From Scortum barcoo (lineage: Eukaryota; Chordata; Actinopteri; Centrarchiformes; Terapontidae): 64,000 bases of DNA. Location: contig CM041536.1 of assembly GCA_023238725.1 (NCBI GenBank), forward strand, positions 15,407,271 to 15,471,270. The letters are read 5' to 3'. How positions within the stretch are numbered: position 1 is the first letter of the stretch; each line of letters begins with the position of its first letter. Shown here in pieces: positions 1 through 13,562 of this stretch. Below the pieces are notes generated by a model. The model did not search any database. It was not told the DNA's origin and was given only the letters and a program-made list of their open reading frames with translations. The translations under genes were made by a program, and so were the position numbers.

Positions 1-109
1 TACCAGTCTAACAGGGATAATTACAAAGAGTTTTTGAGAATCTTTTGGAATTTTTTAGAAATTGTTAAAAAGCTATAAGCTATAAGTATTCTCCATGAGA
101 ACTGAGGAA

Positions 110-600
110 ACGCTCTCTCCAGATGAAGACCATGAGTGTTACGTTCCTTAGAACCAGGCAGGAGAACCCACATGCAGGACATGACTCAGGAGCAAGTTAA
201 GCAAGGGTTTTAATAGGTAACAAAAAGGGTATTTCCAAATCAAAGATCCAAAAACAAGGCTTGATCTGAAGCTCAAAAAACAAGGCAATTCAAAATCTCA
301 TGAGCATAAAAAAAACACTTGACACGTGAAGCAACACCTAACGATCTGGCAACAAGACAAGGGAAGATAAGGACTATATAAGCACATGGGGTAATAGGAA
401 ACAGGTAAACACAATCAGGGTGGGGCAGACAATCAGACAGGCGGGAACACAATGGCAGGAAGTAAAGGGACCTGAAACATGAGGGAAAGTTGATTTCAAA
501 ATAAAACATGACACGCCAGAACAAGGAAACAGAAACATGACATACAAAACTTAAACAAAACCAGAACAAAACAGGACACTGAATGACTCATGACAATGAG
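110..600. repeat. Dispersed teleost repeat in the last visible iqsec3 intron
   Basis: The stretch resembles an interspersed element common in fish introns. Phrases such as ACACAATCAGGGTGGGGCAG, AGTAAAGGGACCTGAAACAT and repeated AACATGACA blocks are the recognisable parts. Class is not assigned from sequence alone, and boundaries are approximate. No exon of iqsec3 was found between position 1 and 772. Confidence 0.45.
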
Positions 601-772
601 ATGCAGTTAAGAACAAAGAAAAAAAGCTAGTAAGTGGACCTCGAGTTAAGATTAATTTGTAGATTCAAAAAGAAATTCAAAGGGATTCAATAACTAGATT
701 CATTACACCAAATCCAATATGCATAAATCTGTGTGCACTGTATGCTGTCATATATAAATAATGAGGACTCAC

Positions 773-3700
773 TCAAGGACATCTCTGTTGAACTGCAGCT
801 TGCTGTTCCCCAAGAACTCCCCAATCATCTGTCTGCTCAGGCCCTTCCTCTGCAGCAGGAAGTGAGCCACGCCGATGGCCGTGTCCGGGACAAAACCGCG
901 CGTGATCAGGAAGTGGATGCCTCTCTCTGGGTTCCTGCCCGCACATAGCCAACAGCACAAAAGCAGATAGTGTTAACAGTTAAACAGCGCGTGTGTGATG
1001 TTTTTGTGCATCCGAGCGCATAGGTGTGTGGGCCTGAGTGAGAAGGAAAATGCGTAACACTGCATCTAAGAGAAAGGGTGTTTAATGTGTGTGTGTGTCT
1101 GTGTGTCTGAAGGGAAAGTGAGTATGTGTGTTTAAGAGGAAGCACAAAGAGAGAGGGAAAAGAAGAGTGCATTCATGCGCAAAAGCTGTTAGCGCTGGAC
1201 TTCTGGATCAGACCCACTGCCACTGATGCATATGAGTTAATTCACTTTAATTTGTATTAACTAATAATAAGTGCAGGCCAACCGTGGACTCTATTTATAG
1301 AAGCTGAGAGGCTCTCACATTGTTCATGACCTCCTTGAATGGCTCTCCTCTTCAACTTCTAGCATCTTCCTCTCTTTTCTCTCTGTCTCATCCCCACCCC
1401 CCTCTCAATGTTTTTTTTTTTTTTTTCACTGACATCACGACATCACAAGATGGCACTGAACAGGCGGCTCCTCCCAACAATCACAAACACTAATGAGCAG
1501 CTGCTTGGAGCAGTTTTGCAGGGCAGTTGGAGATTTGTTGGACACAAATAGTAATAAGTCCACTTTGAACCCGGAGCCAGAGGGTGCAGAAATGCTTTTT
1601 GCAATGTTTTGTGTGTGTTCGTTTTCATGTGTTTGTGTGAGTGTATGTGTGTTGCCGGTCCACTCACACATTGAAGAGGTTGAGTCCTATACGGTAGAGG
1701 CGTTTGCGGTGTGTGTCTGTGGACAGTGTTGGCGAGCGACAAGAGGCTGGATCCTGGCAGCGGTCCCTGGGAAGAGAGACGACCAGGGCCTGCAGGGCCT
1801 CAGGGCTCGGCCCCCCAGGGATCGACTGAGGATGAGTGTAGTGATACTGCTGGTACTGGGTGTAAATCTGAGCAGGCTGCTGGTTGGACTGGGCAGAGGT
1901 GGAGATGGCGGTGGATGTAGAGGTAGAAGTGGAGGTGGATCCCAGTCTGTCTGAGCCGCTCTCCCCCTCTGTTCCCCCTCCTCCTGGAGCTGGCACAGCT
2001 GAACCCCTCCTGGATCCTGGATCGACCATTTCCAGCTCCTCACTGGGCGGAGGCGCAGGAAACTCAGGCTCCTCCGCTGACAGGCCGTCTCCACCCCCCG
2101 ACACGCCGCTCACCGAAGCCTTCCTGCTGCCCGCCTCTCCCGTGCCTGCATTGCCCAGAGAGGTGGTGGTTGTGGTGGTGGCTGAGGAGATGGTGTAGGA
2201 GCTATTGCTGTCGATGTGAACGGTGACATCCCTGAAGGCCATGAGCAGCGAGCTGGCACTGCGGGGCAGACACGCGCTCTCAGCAGCTGCACGAAGGGCC
2301 CCGGGGTCCATCAGTAGCCCCTTCCCTTCTCCACCCTCTGACAAGCTCCAACCACGAAGGGCCTCATCGATCGACTGGGCCAAGGAATGAAGCTGCAAAT
2401 ATGAAGATAAAAAAAGTCCACTTCAAATCAGGTCAAGAGTCATGAATCACGTGTGGATAAGTTTCAAATAGTAGGAGCACTGCTAATTGGCGGCTCTTTG
2501 TAATACCAGTGGAACAAGATAAACAGTTAAACAGTGGTGTGCGGACAATCTGATTAATATGAGACTGCCCATGAAGCCAGTGTAGTGTATTCCAAGCGAA
2601 TAAATAATAGATATAAGGCCAAGCTGTTAAATATCTGCTCTTTGCTAGGATGATTGTGACCGCCTGGGATCACCAAGTTCATTAAGATTCATCCTCTCGG
2701 GACCATGAATGTGTGAACAAAATTTCATGGCAATCCATCGAATAGTTGTTGAGGTTTTTTTCCATCTGAACCAACAATATGGGCCAACTGCCTGACATCC
2801 TGTAAGCTATATGAAATTAATATAAGATTTTTTTGCTATTCTGCATCCCCACTGAAATAAAGCTTGTTGGAGCTGTGACATGAAATAAAAACACTCACTT
2901 GTTCAGAGAAGCAGTCCTCCAGTTGAGTGAGTGTTTGTGCAGGGGTCTGAGGTGGGGCTGTGCCCGGGGTAGGAGAGGGAGCTGCTGCCGGGGCAGATGC
3001 AGGAGAAGGGGGCAGAGAAGTGGAGCGACACGGGGGCGGAGGAGGGGTTTTGGAGCGTAAAGGTATCTGCCCGCCCCCGGGATGTAGACTATAACTGTGT
3101 CTCTGGGTCGCGTTCTGGTTTCGGCCTGATGGGCTGGGGTGGCGCAGGGAGATCCGGCGGGGCAACTTGCTCTCCGACAGCGAGTTACGGATCTTCTGGA
3201 AGTTCTTGCTGAGCTGGTACTGGCGGAAGGCCGTCTGGATGCGACGGGCTGCCCGCCTCGCTATGAGATGTCCTCCGTATTTCTGCTCCAGCTCTTCTAT
3301 CTGGGGAGAGGGAGATACAGCGAGGGGGGAGTGAGTTTAAATATCAAACATGTTTACAAGGCCTCCGAAAACTCACTGATGACAGTGCAAGAGTGATATT
3401 GCAAAGCATGCAGCAGCCACTGAAAAATATTTATTCATGCACCGTCAGGCAAACATCATGTTGCCATTTTGTGCCCATGTCTACAAAGATCAAAAGAATT
3501 TGAGCATTGCCTGAGTCGTGAAAGTATCCTTCTTCTTTATCCGTCCACTCTTTTAAAACCAGCGAAGGTTTATGGTATTAGAGTCAAAGTAAACATCATC
3601 TATCATCATTCAAGTGCTAATACAGTCTGAAGGGCCATGGGAAGGAGGATGGATAGGCTGTGACAAAGGTGCTGTGGAGAAAATGAAAAGGAAAGTAAAC

Positions 3701-6700
3701 ACCCGCACAAGCCTATTTCTGCTCCGCTCGTTGGCAGAGCTGCTCAAACCAAAATCTCAGCTTCCTCCTGAAATTTTGCCCTCCTATATTTTCAGCAAAG
3801 TGGGAAACGAAGGAAGTGGAGAGGGGAGGAGGGGAGGAGTGGGAGGCAAACGAAGCTGAGACAGAGAGTGGAGGAAAAAAAGAGGACAGCCACACATGGG
3901 CCTGTGCGTGTGTGTGTGCCTGCAAAAGTACACCCACAAAAAAGGTGCGTGTAAAAACACTCACACACACTTGCACTGCAGCAGCAATAGCAATAGCAAC
4001 AGCAGACCCTTCAGCGGTTTGGTATGAGAAATAAAGACATCTCCAGCCGCCAGAAGCAGTTATTAGCTGTTACCATGACAACCTAGCATCTTCCGTGTTC
4101 CTGTCGCTGTGGCAGTGGAATCGCTGGTGTTCTTTTCCATGTCAACAGAGCCAGAAATAGATCTGAATGGGAATCTTTTTTGTCACACAAGACACTGTAT
4201 CAACACCCCCCCCCCCTACCTGGAAACAGGTAGGGGGCTCAGCATTCATGCCCTCCCACCGTGTGCTCACAGGGGCCTCAGAAGACGAGACTCACCTGTT
4301 TGTTCTTGTTTTCCAGGGTGATCTCGTACTCGCTGGGTCCCTCTCTCTTGGTGCCCTCCACGTCCCGTCCGCTGTCAGAGGACGTCCCATCCTCCAGGCT
4401 TAGCATCTGTCCTCTGCCAGGTGAAATAAGAACAGAGTGCTATCAGTCCTCCTTGCCGCTGACCTCTAAAGCTCCGCCGTTATCTTAGAGGCAGGCCCTC
4501 GACCATGCGGAGCGGGAAGAGGTTCAGGTGGGGAAGCATCAGGTGGAGAGTGATGTGTGGCTATGGCGTGGCTCGGGGCGAGGATGACTGAGTTTATGTG
4601 TCTGGTCCTATTTGGTCAGATCTGTGGCTCCAATGCAGGATGCAGCAGTGAGACCAGGGAGTGGACACGTGACTAGGATGAAAATACCTTCTTTTTTTAT
4701 TTATTTCTTTTACTTGAAAATCATTCCCTAAAGTCATTCCCTCCTTCACTCATTTACTATTTCTATACATACTGAAATGTGTGAGTTTGTCCTATGGCAA
4801 GGCTGCAAGTCTGAGTATTGTCATTAACAATTAATCTTAAAAAAAAAAGAAATCATCCAAATTGACATGTTCAAATAGCTTCACCAACCAACTGTCCATA
4901 ACTCAGACATATTCCATTTCCAAGCTATAAAACAGAGAAGTCTCTACATTTTAAAAAGCAGAAAATAGTGAATATTTTGAATTTTTCCTTTAATAAATGG
5001 TCCAAACAATTAATCAGTTATCAAAATTGTTCATCATTCATTTTGTATTATCAACTCATCTAGTGGTCCCCAACCTTTCTTACTTGTAAACTCTTAATAT
5101 GTCCTTCTGACCCCTCGTCACAGATTGCATTTTGATAAATTGTGAGCAATTTAAAAAAGGAAGTAAAAATTGGAGAAAAGTCTGAAAAACAATGATTGGA
5201 GTTTTGTTTTTCTTCCTAGGCGTTCAGCTCACAACCCTTTAGATTAATCTTGTGGGAGTTCAGACCAGCAGGTTGGCAATCAATGAAGTAATCGATTTAT
5301 CGACTAATCGCCTCAGCCCTACTTCCTTTGAGCAACAAATGAAGAGTTCGAACACTCATAATTGATCACCAATTTGTGCCTCACTGACAGGCGTAGTGTT
5401 GCATAAATCTAGCCCTGTGGGGTAAGTAATTTTACTCTCAAATCTTGCATATCCACAGTGCATTTTTCACAACAGATGGACCATTTAAACACTTGGTGCT
5501 TAGTCAGCCTGTCTGCAGTTTTGCATCCTCACCACCACATTGCTGCCGATCTCAACATTAAGCTGTGTGAGAAATTCAAATGTTTATTTGGATGTGTTGA
5601 CATTCATTAGATGTTTTGTATCTCAGACTCTGGTGTCAAGCTGAGCATCACATGGGGAAACCCACTAACTAAAATCCATGTTGTTGTGAAATGCGTTGAA
5701 AACTTGTGTCCTGAACTGTGATTTAAACAAATCTACCAAAGGCAAAGCAATGCATACATTTTACATTTTGCCAGCAAACTTGATTCATAGATAAACGCTT
5801 GGATGTCAAAAAGATCTTTGTCAGGCCTTGTTAACTTCACACTCGCATACTAAAACAAAGAATATATATACATTCAAACATAGTTATATTTTAGGTGGCT
5901 GTGAAATACATGATTGAGAATCTGCTCACTGACTGGATAGAACTTTAAATTAAAATGGTGGAAAGTACGTGTAGTGCACTGAGCAGAGAATATGAAGAGA
6001 TTTCTGAAACTGAACTGAACTGAAAGAATGCAGATACAGTTCTCTCAGACTCTTTAATGATCATTTATTGCGCTGATGATGTTCCACCACATTTTTTGTG
6101 ATGGATGGAATCAGTGCTGATTTTGTGCATGAGATTCCGAAAGCTGATGTGTTTCCATGGTAATGACATCATTTGGATGGAAATTTCAGTGACAGTTGGC
6201 ATGAAAAGTGCAACTTTCTGAGTCTCCCACATAAAATTGAGTATTTTATATCATTATTTCTAGGATGACAGTAAGAGGAGAATAGGTAAGTGTTGTCATA
6301 TAAGTGTTCAGAAACTGCAGGCAGTGCAAGACAGTAACAGACAGACTATCATGTCCTCAAAATCAAACCTGGCTTGCAGATAAAGTATGACCAAAGCTGA
6401 CTCACAGAAATATAATACATCATTTCAGCAGAATCAGCAGCAGCTGGAAGCAAAAACAAAACAAAAATACATTTGAATCTGGCCTGACTGTGGAGTCTGT
6501 CTCCCAGTGGAGAAATATCCTATCCTCCTCTCATAATCCCAGGTCCTGTCCGCAGATGGAACAATGTTCTTTAATGTGACAGCATTATCTGTGAGAGCCA
6601 TGACAGGCTTACCCGAAGCAAACTACTGCCATGACACAGCAGAAAGGGTACCTTTTTTTTACCCAAGTTCTGTTGATAATTTTAGCCATATTAAAAAAAC

Positions 6701-9700
6701 AAGAAGTGCAGTGGCCAACATCATCGCACCACCGCTACAGAACACTAACATTCAGCACCTTTTATATGGCCAAACTGATGTAAGCATAGAGGTATGATCG
6801 TGCCCTAAGAGGCTTTATAATGGTCTGCAATTATGAGTGTGTGTGTGTGTGTGTGTGTGTGCATGATGTGTGCTGGCACAATCTTTCTTCCACCCAGATA
6901 ATGCTTACTCTAATAATTTTTTTACACGAAGGGGACTAGTGCAAAACAGCACTGGGAAGACTAAAAAGCCTGCTCATGGTTAAATAATGAGTGGATCACT
7001 AATAGTTCCTCTTTGTTTTCTTTGATTGCTGTGGAAGCAAATATTCTGCGTCCCCAGCTAAAAAGTCAGAGATAGGGGCCGGAGAAGCTTGGTCATATCT
7101 TTGAATGAGATAAAGTTAGAGAAAATAGAGAGAGGGAGGAGAGTGGACTCAGAGGATAGAAATAGAGAGAGGAAACGGGAAGATATAGGGAGACTGTGTT
7201 GGTGTGCGCATGCTGGAGGCCGTCTCCATCAAAACCTCTATTAAAACACTGCCATGCCCTGTGCTGCATCAGAATACATTAGAGTACATTAGAATACATT
7301 ATAGGATTTAAAAGCAAGAGTCGAGCTATTAATGCATCTGGACGGCAGAAGCCCCTATAATGATATGGTTGCTATGCTCTCTCTCTCTCTCCCTCTCCCC
7401 TCTCTCTCTTCTCTCTCGCTCTCTATCTCACACTCGCACACACATGCTCAAATAGCGACAGCAAATACACCAAGCGCATACACACACTCCTGCTCCATAT
7501 AGCCTGCTTGTGTGACATCATGGAGGAAGAGAAATGAGCATCTGTCAAATTGAATCTCTCAAGGTCCCTCACAGGCTCACAGCACTGTACATTTGAGGGA
7601 GAAAAAAAACACAACACACAAGCACACACACACACAAATAGTGTGGAGAGAAAAAGGCAGGTAAGTCTAGAGGCGGATCTCATGATATCTGAGGTGTGTG
7701 TGCACTCCAGTGCATTAGGACAGTTAGCGTGTAGGGATTGGTGCAGGTTTGCAGCCACCAGGCACACGCACAACTTCATGTGATGATAATGATGAGCCAC
7801 AGGACTCCTCCACATCCCTTCATCTCAGGTGGCTGTCCGTTACCACTGTGCCATTAGCTCATCCAATCAGGACTATGTGGGTGTAGATAATAAGTCATCA
7901 GATCAGAGAAAAGAGAAAGATTCCAGACAGACAGATGGTGATATTAATAAAGAACAGAATGAGAGAGAGAGAGTGACTTGATATAGAGGGATGATGTAGA
8001 AATAATTGCAGGGGGATGATTAGGAAAGACAAGGTCTTCCAACAGACAGATAAATAATGAGTGGAGATACGTGCAGAAATAAACAACACGGGGGGGGGGG
8101 GGTTATCACAGCAGATGAAGACACAAAGCAGGCTGGGAAAAGACTGGATTTAGAGGGAGAGTGCAGAGGATTAAAAGATGGGAGGAACTGTGGGGGAGGG
8201 AGGGCAAACGGTTAATCATTGAGAAACATGACAAAATCAGCTTTTCAAAGTTTTTACAACAGAGCTCGGCCCATTCAGACATCCTCCGAGTGAGAAGTCA
8301 TGCATTCGCACGCCCCCGAAATGAACAAGCTCATGCAACAAACAGACACGCTGCCTACGCTGAGTCAGGCGGCAAAAAGTGGTTACAGTAGGTCCTCAAA
8401 CTTTTATTCTCCTGTTTCTATGGTAGTGCTGGCCGTTGCGTCATTCCCGGGTTGCCATGGGCACTTTTACAGTGACAATTTTAGTTCACATACACCCCCG
8501 CAATTCCCACTATACCACACCCCAACCCCCAACCTCATCTCTCTGTCTCTTTATATGTCAGTTTTCCTTGAGGCTGCAACATCTATAGGTTTGTTACAGA
8601 GCATTTAACCCCCCTGTTTCCTCACTCCCGGCTCCATAAATACGACAATTCACACACACACATAGCATAGTGTACACCCACAAGCGTGATTAAAGGCCTG
8701 TGTGTGTGTGACTCAGTTAGATGGCATGTATGCATGTATGTATCGCCCTATAGGAGGTGTGGGGGGCAAACAAAAAAAAAAACAACCTAAAGAATAACAT
8801 GGAAATAAAAGTGATTGGTGTGTGAGCGGCTCTTACCCAGATGAGCCAGTGGTGTCGGCCTCTGGATGTTCAGGGGCGGGGCAGCAAAACTGATGCAGCA
8901 CGGTCTCACTCCTGTGGAAGGGCAGACGGGAGAGAAGGAGAAGGTAAGCAAGAGGGAGAGGGTGGAGGGAGAGTGGGAGGAAAAGGGAGAGGCGGACAGA
9001 ATTGGAAGGACAGCATGTCATTCAGTTATCATTGGCTGCTGCCGGTTGTTTGCCTTGTTTCCACATTCCCACCTCATGTTCGCTCTTAGCCCAACATCCC
9101 AAAAAATCCTGAAGAGGCTCTTGTTAGACTCTTCTGGATTATTTCTGTGGGTTCTGTTTATAATTTGGCACTGATCCCGGCGTAAATACCCTATGTAGGT
9201 CAATTTGAGGCTGAAAAGGCTTAGTACGAGTGTGAGTATTTACAGTATATGCCTGTGCGTCCAGATGTGCTTGTTTATGCCGCCTCTCCTCCATTTCATC
9301 AGATCTGCAGTAATTTAGCAGAATTCCCAAACCCAATCTGGACAGATGGTTATCCAAGCTCGGGCTCTGTCTCTTCTTAAGTTTGCCTCTCTCGTTTCGC
9401 TCTCATGCATTTTACATTTACATTCATATTTTAGGCATTTCGTTAGTGCTCTTATCTGGAGCAATTTAGAGTGAAAAGAACAAAAAAAAAAAACACACAT
9501 CAAGACATATCACACTGAAGATGTTGCAGACATCGACCCTTTGTCTGTCAGGACAGACTTCCACCACCGGAAATTAGATAACAAAAAATGAACATGATCA
9601 TGACTGTTTTCCTTTCACGAGATGCAGGCGTGAGTGTGCGTCACTTTAGGTCCTACCAGAATGAGCTTGAAGCATTCAGTTGACAGTGAATGTCTTGGCT

Positions 9701-12700
9701 ACGCTACAGTAAGTCGTCTGACCTGGGCTCAGCATATTGCTCATGACACAGACCCACAGTGACAGGCAGTCAGAGTCAGCGCGAGACTCGGTGTGACAGT
9801 CTGGGCTATAAAAAGCTACCTTTTTCACAGCAACTTCCACAGACTTAAAGGGACAATGATTTTTTTATTTTGGTTTGATATCTCTGATCAACACCTCCTC
9901 CTCACAGTTGGCTTCTATGAATAACTCCACCACCTGTTGTAACACCTCACACGGACGCAAACATACTGCAAACACATGATTAATTTGGTCTCCATTTAGC
10001 AGCAGGTGGGGTCACAAGTACCCATGCTGCCTTTATGGACTCAATTTCTCAATATACTTGGACTCATTTCCACTTGTGTTGAGAAAGCCTTTGCAGTAAT
10101 TCTCCCAGGAGGCCAACACTCTTTTCATCCATTTTCTATTCCTGCGTTATCCTGATCACAGGGGGTGCTGGAGCCTATCTCATCTATCTTGGGCAAGAGG
10201 CAGGGTACATAGACATAGACATAGATAGACAGACAACCACTCACACTCACATTCATACCTAGGGGCAATTTGGAGTTGCCAATTAACCTAACCTGCATGT
10301 CTTTTTGGATTGTGGGAGAGAAGCTGGAGTACCCAGAGAGAGAACCCACAGAGGCACAGGGAGAACATGCAAACTCTACACAGAAGGGCCTTGTGTCAAC
10401 CTGGGGATTGAACCCAGAACCCTCTTGCTGTGTGGCGAGAGTGCTAACCACTACTACTACTACTACTGTGTCTAACAGGTTTCAAAAATCTCTAAAACAA
10501 TTAGGCTTTATTGTGTTTTGAAGATGCTAATTTTCTTTGTTGTGCTTTCCTCCCCCCCGTGTCTTACACAAATAAAGTTAAATACACCACCTGTGATCAA
10601 TGATGTTACTCAACATCAATCAGTCAGACTCTCATGCTTCCTATTAATCAATTTCAAAGACACTTGTCAACGTGGAGTCAGTGTTTTAGATTAAATGTAA
10701 AATAAGTAATAAGGTTTTTCTTGAGTGAGATTAAATGATTTCTTCATTTAAACTATTCAGAGTTGGTGCATGTGTTTAATCTTATCTTCTCTTAATATAA
10801 TATCTTGTGTACAAAGTAATTGAACACCCACATATTTGGTTTGGTACAAATGTGTAGGAGTTCACCTTCAATGAGTTGTAGGCTGTGGGAGTCACAAGGG
10901 CAAACTAAGTGTTATTCTACCACGCACCTGGTTGAGGTGTGTAGGAGAGCAAAGTCACATGGGAGAAAAAGTGTAATTCCTGCACTTTGGTCATCACAAT
11001 GTGAAACAACACACTGATAATAAAGCCACAGGATTTAACAGCCCATTATATGAGAGTCAAATCTAAAACACCTGAGAAAATCACCACATGAATAATAAAT
11101 TTTACCTTTAAAAGAACAATTTGACTTTTTTGAAAAATACATTTATTCGCTTTCTTGCTGATACCACTCTCACTTCTGCAAAAACGACATGTTGTGCTTT
11201 TACAGGATGTTTGTGTGCCAGAGTTGCCAGGCAACCAGGAGAGACTTCAGGAAGTTACTCGTCCAGGCCAAGTAAAAACCCTGGTTTATGTGCAAATTAA
11301 ACAAAACCAGCAGAGCGATGGTGTGGTTTAGAGTCGCTGATTGGCAGATTTGTTACCTCAGAATAGATCAAGCGTCAGTGTTTTCCCATGTTTTCAGTCT
11401 CCTCAGTTATCCTAAAATATCTGACTATTGCTTTCTAATATGACAAGGAAATGGTAAAAGTAAGTAGAAGACTAGATAGGCATGACAAAATCAGGTTTTA
11501 AAAGTTGAAAACAGAGTTCTGCTTGCTGAAACATCCCATACATCCACACGCCTTCATTCAGATTTTAAACACCTATTTAAAAAGTTCAAACAGGGCTTAA
11601 GGGAGGGAGATTGGACAGAAAGCTCTGGGCCAAATTGTGAAAGCACTAAACTTGTAAAGCTTACTCTTCGCCATCAGTGCGAGAATTATTTTGCCAGGCC
11701 TGATGATGATGAAAACTGTTTAACCCCCGAGGAAGGAGCCAGGCTGCCCGGGCCCCTGAGCTCAAACACACACACTCATCCTCGCACGCACACAAAACAC
11801 ACATGCTCAGCAGGTCCATCCATCTGTCTGTACAAGGCGCACACACAACGGCCATCCGCCTCCGACAACGCTTACAAAGAGAACGGGTGAATATTTTAAC
11901 AGTACACGGCTCCTGCTGTCGGCCCCGTGTTCTCAGCCTCCCTGTGCCCCGTCCTCCCTCACACCATCCCTCTCTCCTCTGTCCTGTTTTGTAAGAGTGC
12001 TTTAAATGCGCTGCTTCTCATCAGCCAGTATCCAGTGGAGAGTGTAAGGAGAGAGGTGGCGGTAGGTGGGGGGCGGGAGGGAGAGGGTGTGGGGGTTGAC
12101 GTGCAACAAGAACGGCTCCATTTGGGCTCCAAGTGTTGCCAGTACATTGTGTGCACCTTCCACTGCGCCACAGGATGCCACAGCCTGTCCCTCTGTTGTC
12201 CAACCTGACTATTTGTCTGCCAGCAAGATAGATAAACTGAGGAGACAGCTACCCCAAATGCACCCTTTTTTTTTCATCTCTCTCCTTTCTGTTTTGGTCT
12301 GTACCTGTCTCACTCTCTGTGTATTGAAACCCTCCCCTCTCCACTTGCTCTTTTGTTTTTTTTCCCCCCATCTCTCTCAGCTTCCTTCTTTTTTTTTACT
12401 GGTCCACTCCAATGTCAGCCTCAAGCTCCTTCCTCTAGACACCTCCAAGTGCTCCATCAAAGATGACAACTGAGCGTGCATCTCGCTCTCTCTCGCCTCT
12501 CTCTCTCTCTCTCTTTTTCTCTTTATATCTCTCTGCCTTTCTCTCTCCTGAGAATGGCTGATTACCGTTCGCTCCATGGGCTAAGTGGGGCAGATAGGAG
12601 CCTCAGCTGGAGAGAGAGACAGAGAATGAGCGGAGGAGAGGATCCTGTCCCACCCCACTCCCATTCCCCCCATCCCACCCCAACACACACATACACTCCT

Positions 12701-13521
12701 TCATAGGCTCATCCACGTGCAAAGGCAAAGCACATAAACGCGCTCACACACAAAGCAGTCCGCATGTCATTTATCTGTAGGGCGAAGAAACCTGATGAAT
12801 GATAAACCTACGCAGACACATGACCCAAAACATACACAGCAAGATACACACACACAGACACCACACACAGCACATACACAGCACAAGAACACGCTCACAC
12901 ACAAAGTCACAGACGACAGGAAAAGCAGAGGGCAGGTCTGATTTCCAGTCAGCTGCGCTCTGGATGCAGCAGTCAGTGACAGGAAGGTGAATCCTCTAAA
13001 AATGCAAGTGAAAACCTAAATCCCCCCACCACTACCAGCACCACTCCTCTTCCACCCAGTCCTGCATCTACCACCCCACCTGTCTGAACAGCCAGAGGCA
13101 AAACTAGAAATTAGGTGTTAAGCTACTGGTCTTATCCAGAGTGACTTAAAAATCAAAGAGGTAAGGGCGCATTCAAGGGCACACATGAGCGGCTGCAGGA
13201 ATGTGATGGACCACCAGGCCCACGCTGCTGCCTGATCAACTGGTGCTCTGCTGTTTTCTGCCCACGGCTTTTATAATAACAATGAATTAATTGTAATTTC
13301 TTCCTCACTAGTAAAACTCATTTAAATTAAGAATCAGTGGTGTTACACTGATTGTACACCGTCAGAAAATAACAAATAGTTGCTGCAGGGTAAGCTCTTT
13401 GGAGGGAACAACTCAGGTTTTTGGGAAGGCTGTGAGAGAGAGCAACAGGCACACACACACAACTCAAGAGCATGTAATGTAAGGTACAGCAGGTAAATCA
13501 TTTGGGTTAATACCAACAACT

Positions 13522-13562
<41 letters not shown>

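Larger units (their letters stand above)
4414..8836. other. iqsec3 intron 2 (4.4 kb)
   Basis: Mostly AT-rich noncoding sequence. It contains repeat-derived sequence at 4.83-5.33 kb, a GT run at 6836-6861, a CT-rich tract at about 7375-7432 and a poly-G run at 8090-8102. No open frame has splice sites or recognisable protein similarity. Confidence 0.55.

Noticed and set aside
273..569. 98-codon minus-strand open frame near the left edge
   Set aside because: It lies in a dispersed repeat inside an iqsec3 intron, has no splice context that fits the gene and has repetitive composition.
1493..2198. Several plus-strand frames over 1.5-2.2 kb
   Set aside because: They are shadows of the long GC-rich minus-strand iqsec3 exon (2392-1668).
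10125..10521. Overlapping frames of 108 and 83 codons
   Set aside because: They fall within a well-known teleost repeat and are not conserved as protein.
12066..12473. 135-codon frame in iqsec3 intron 1
   Set aside because: Low-complexity, CT-rich, no recognisable domain and no suitable splice sites.
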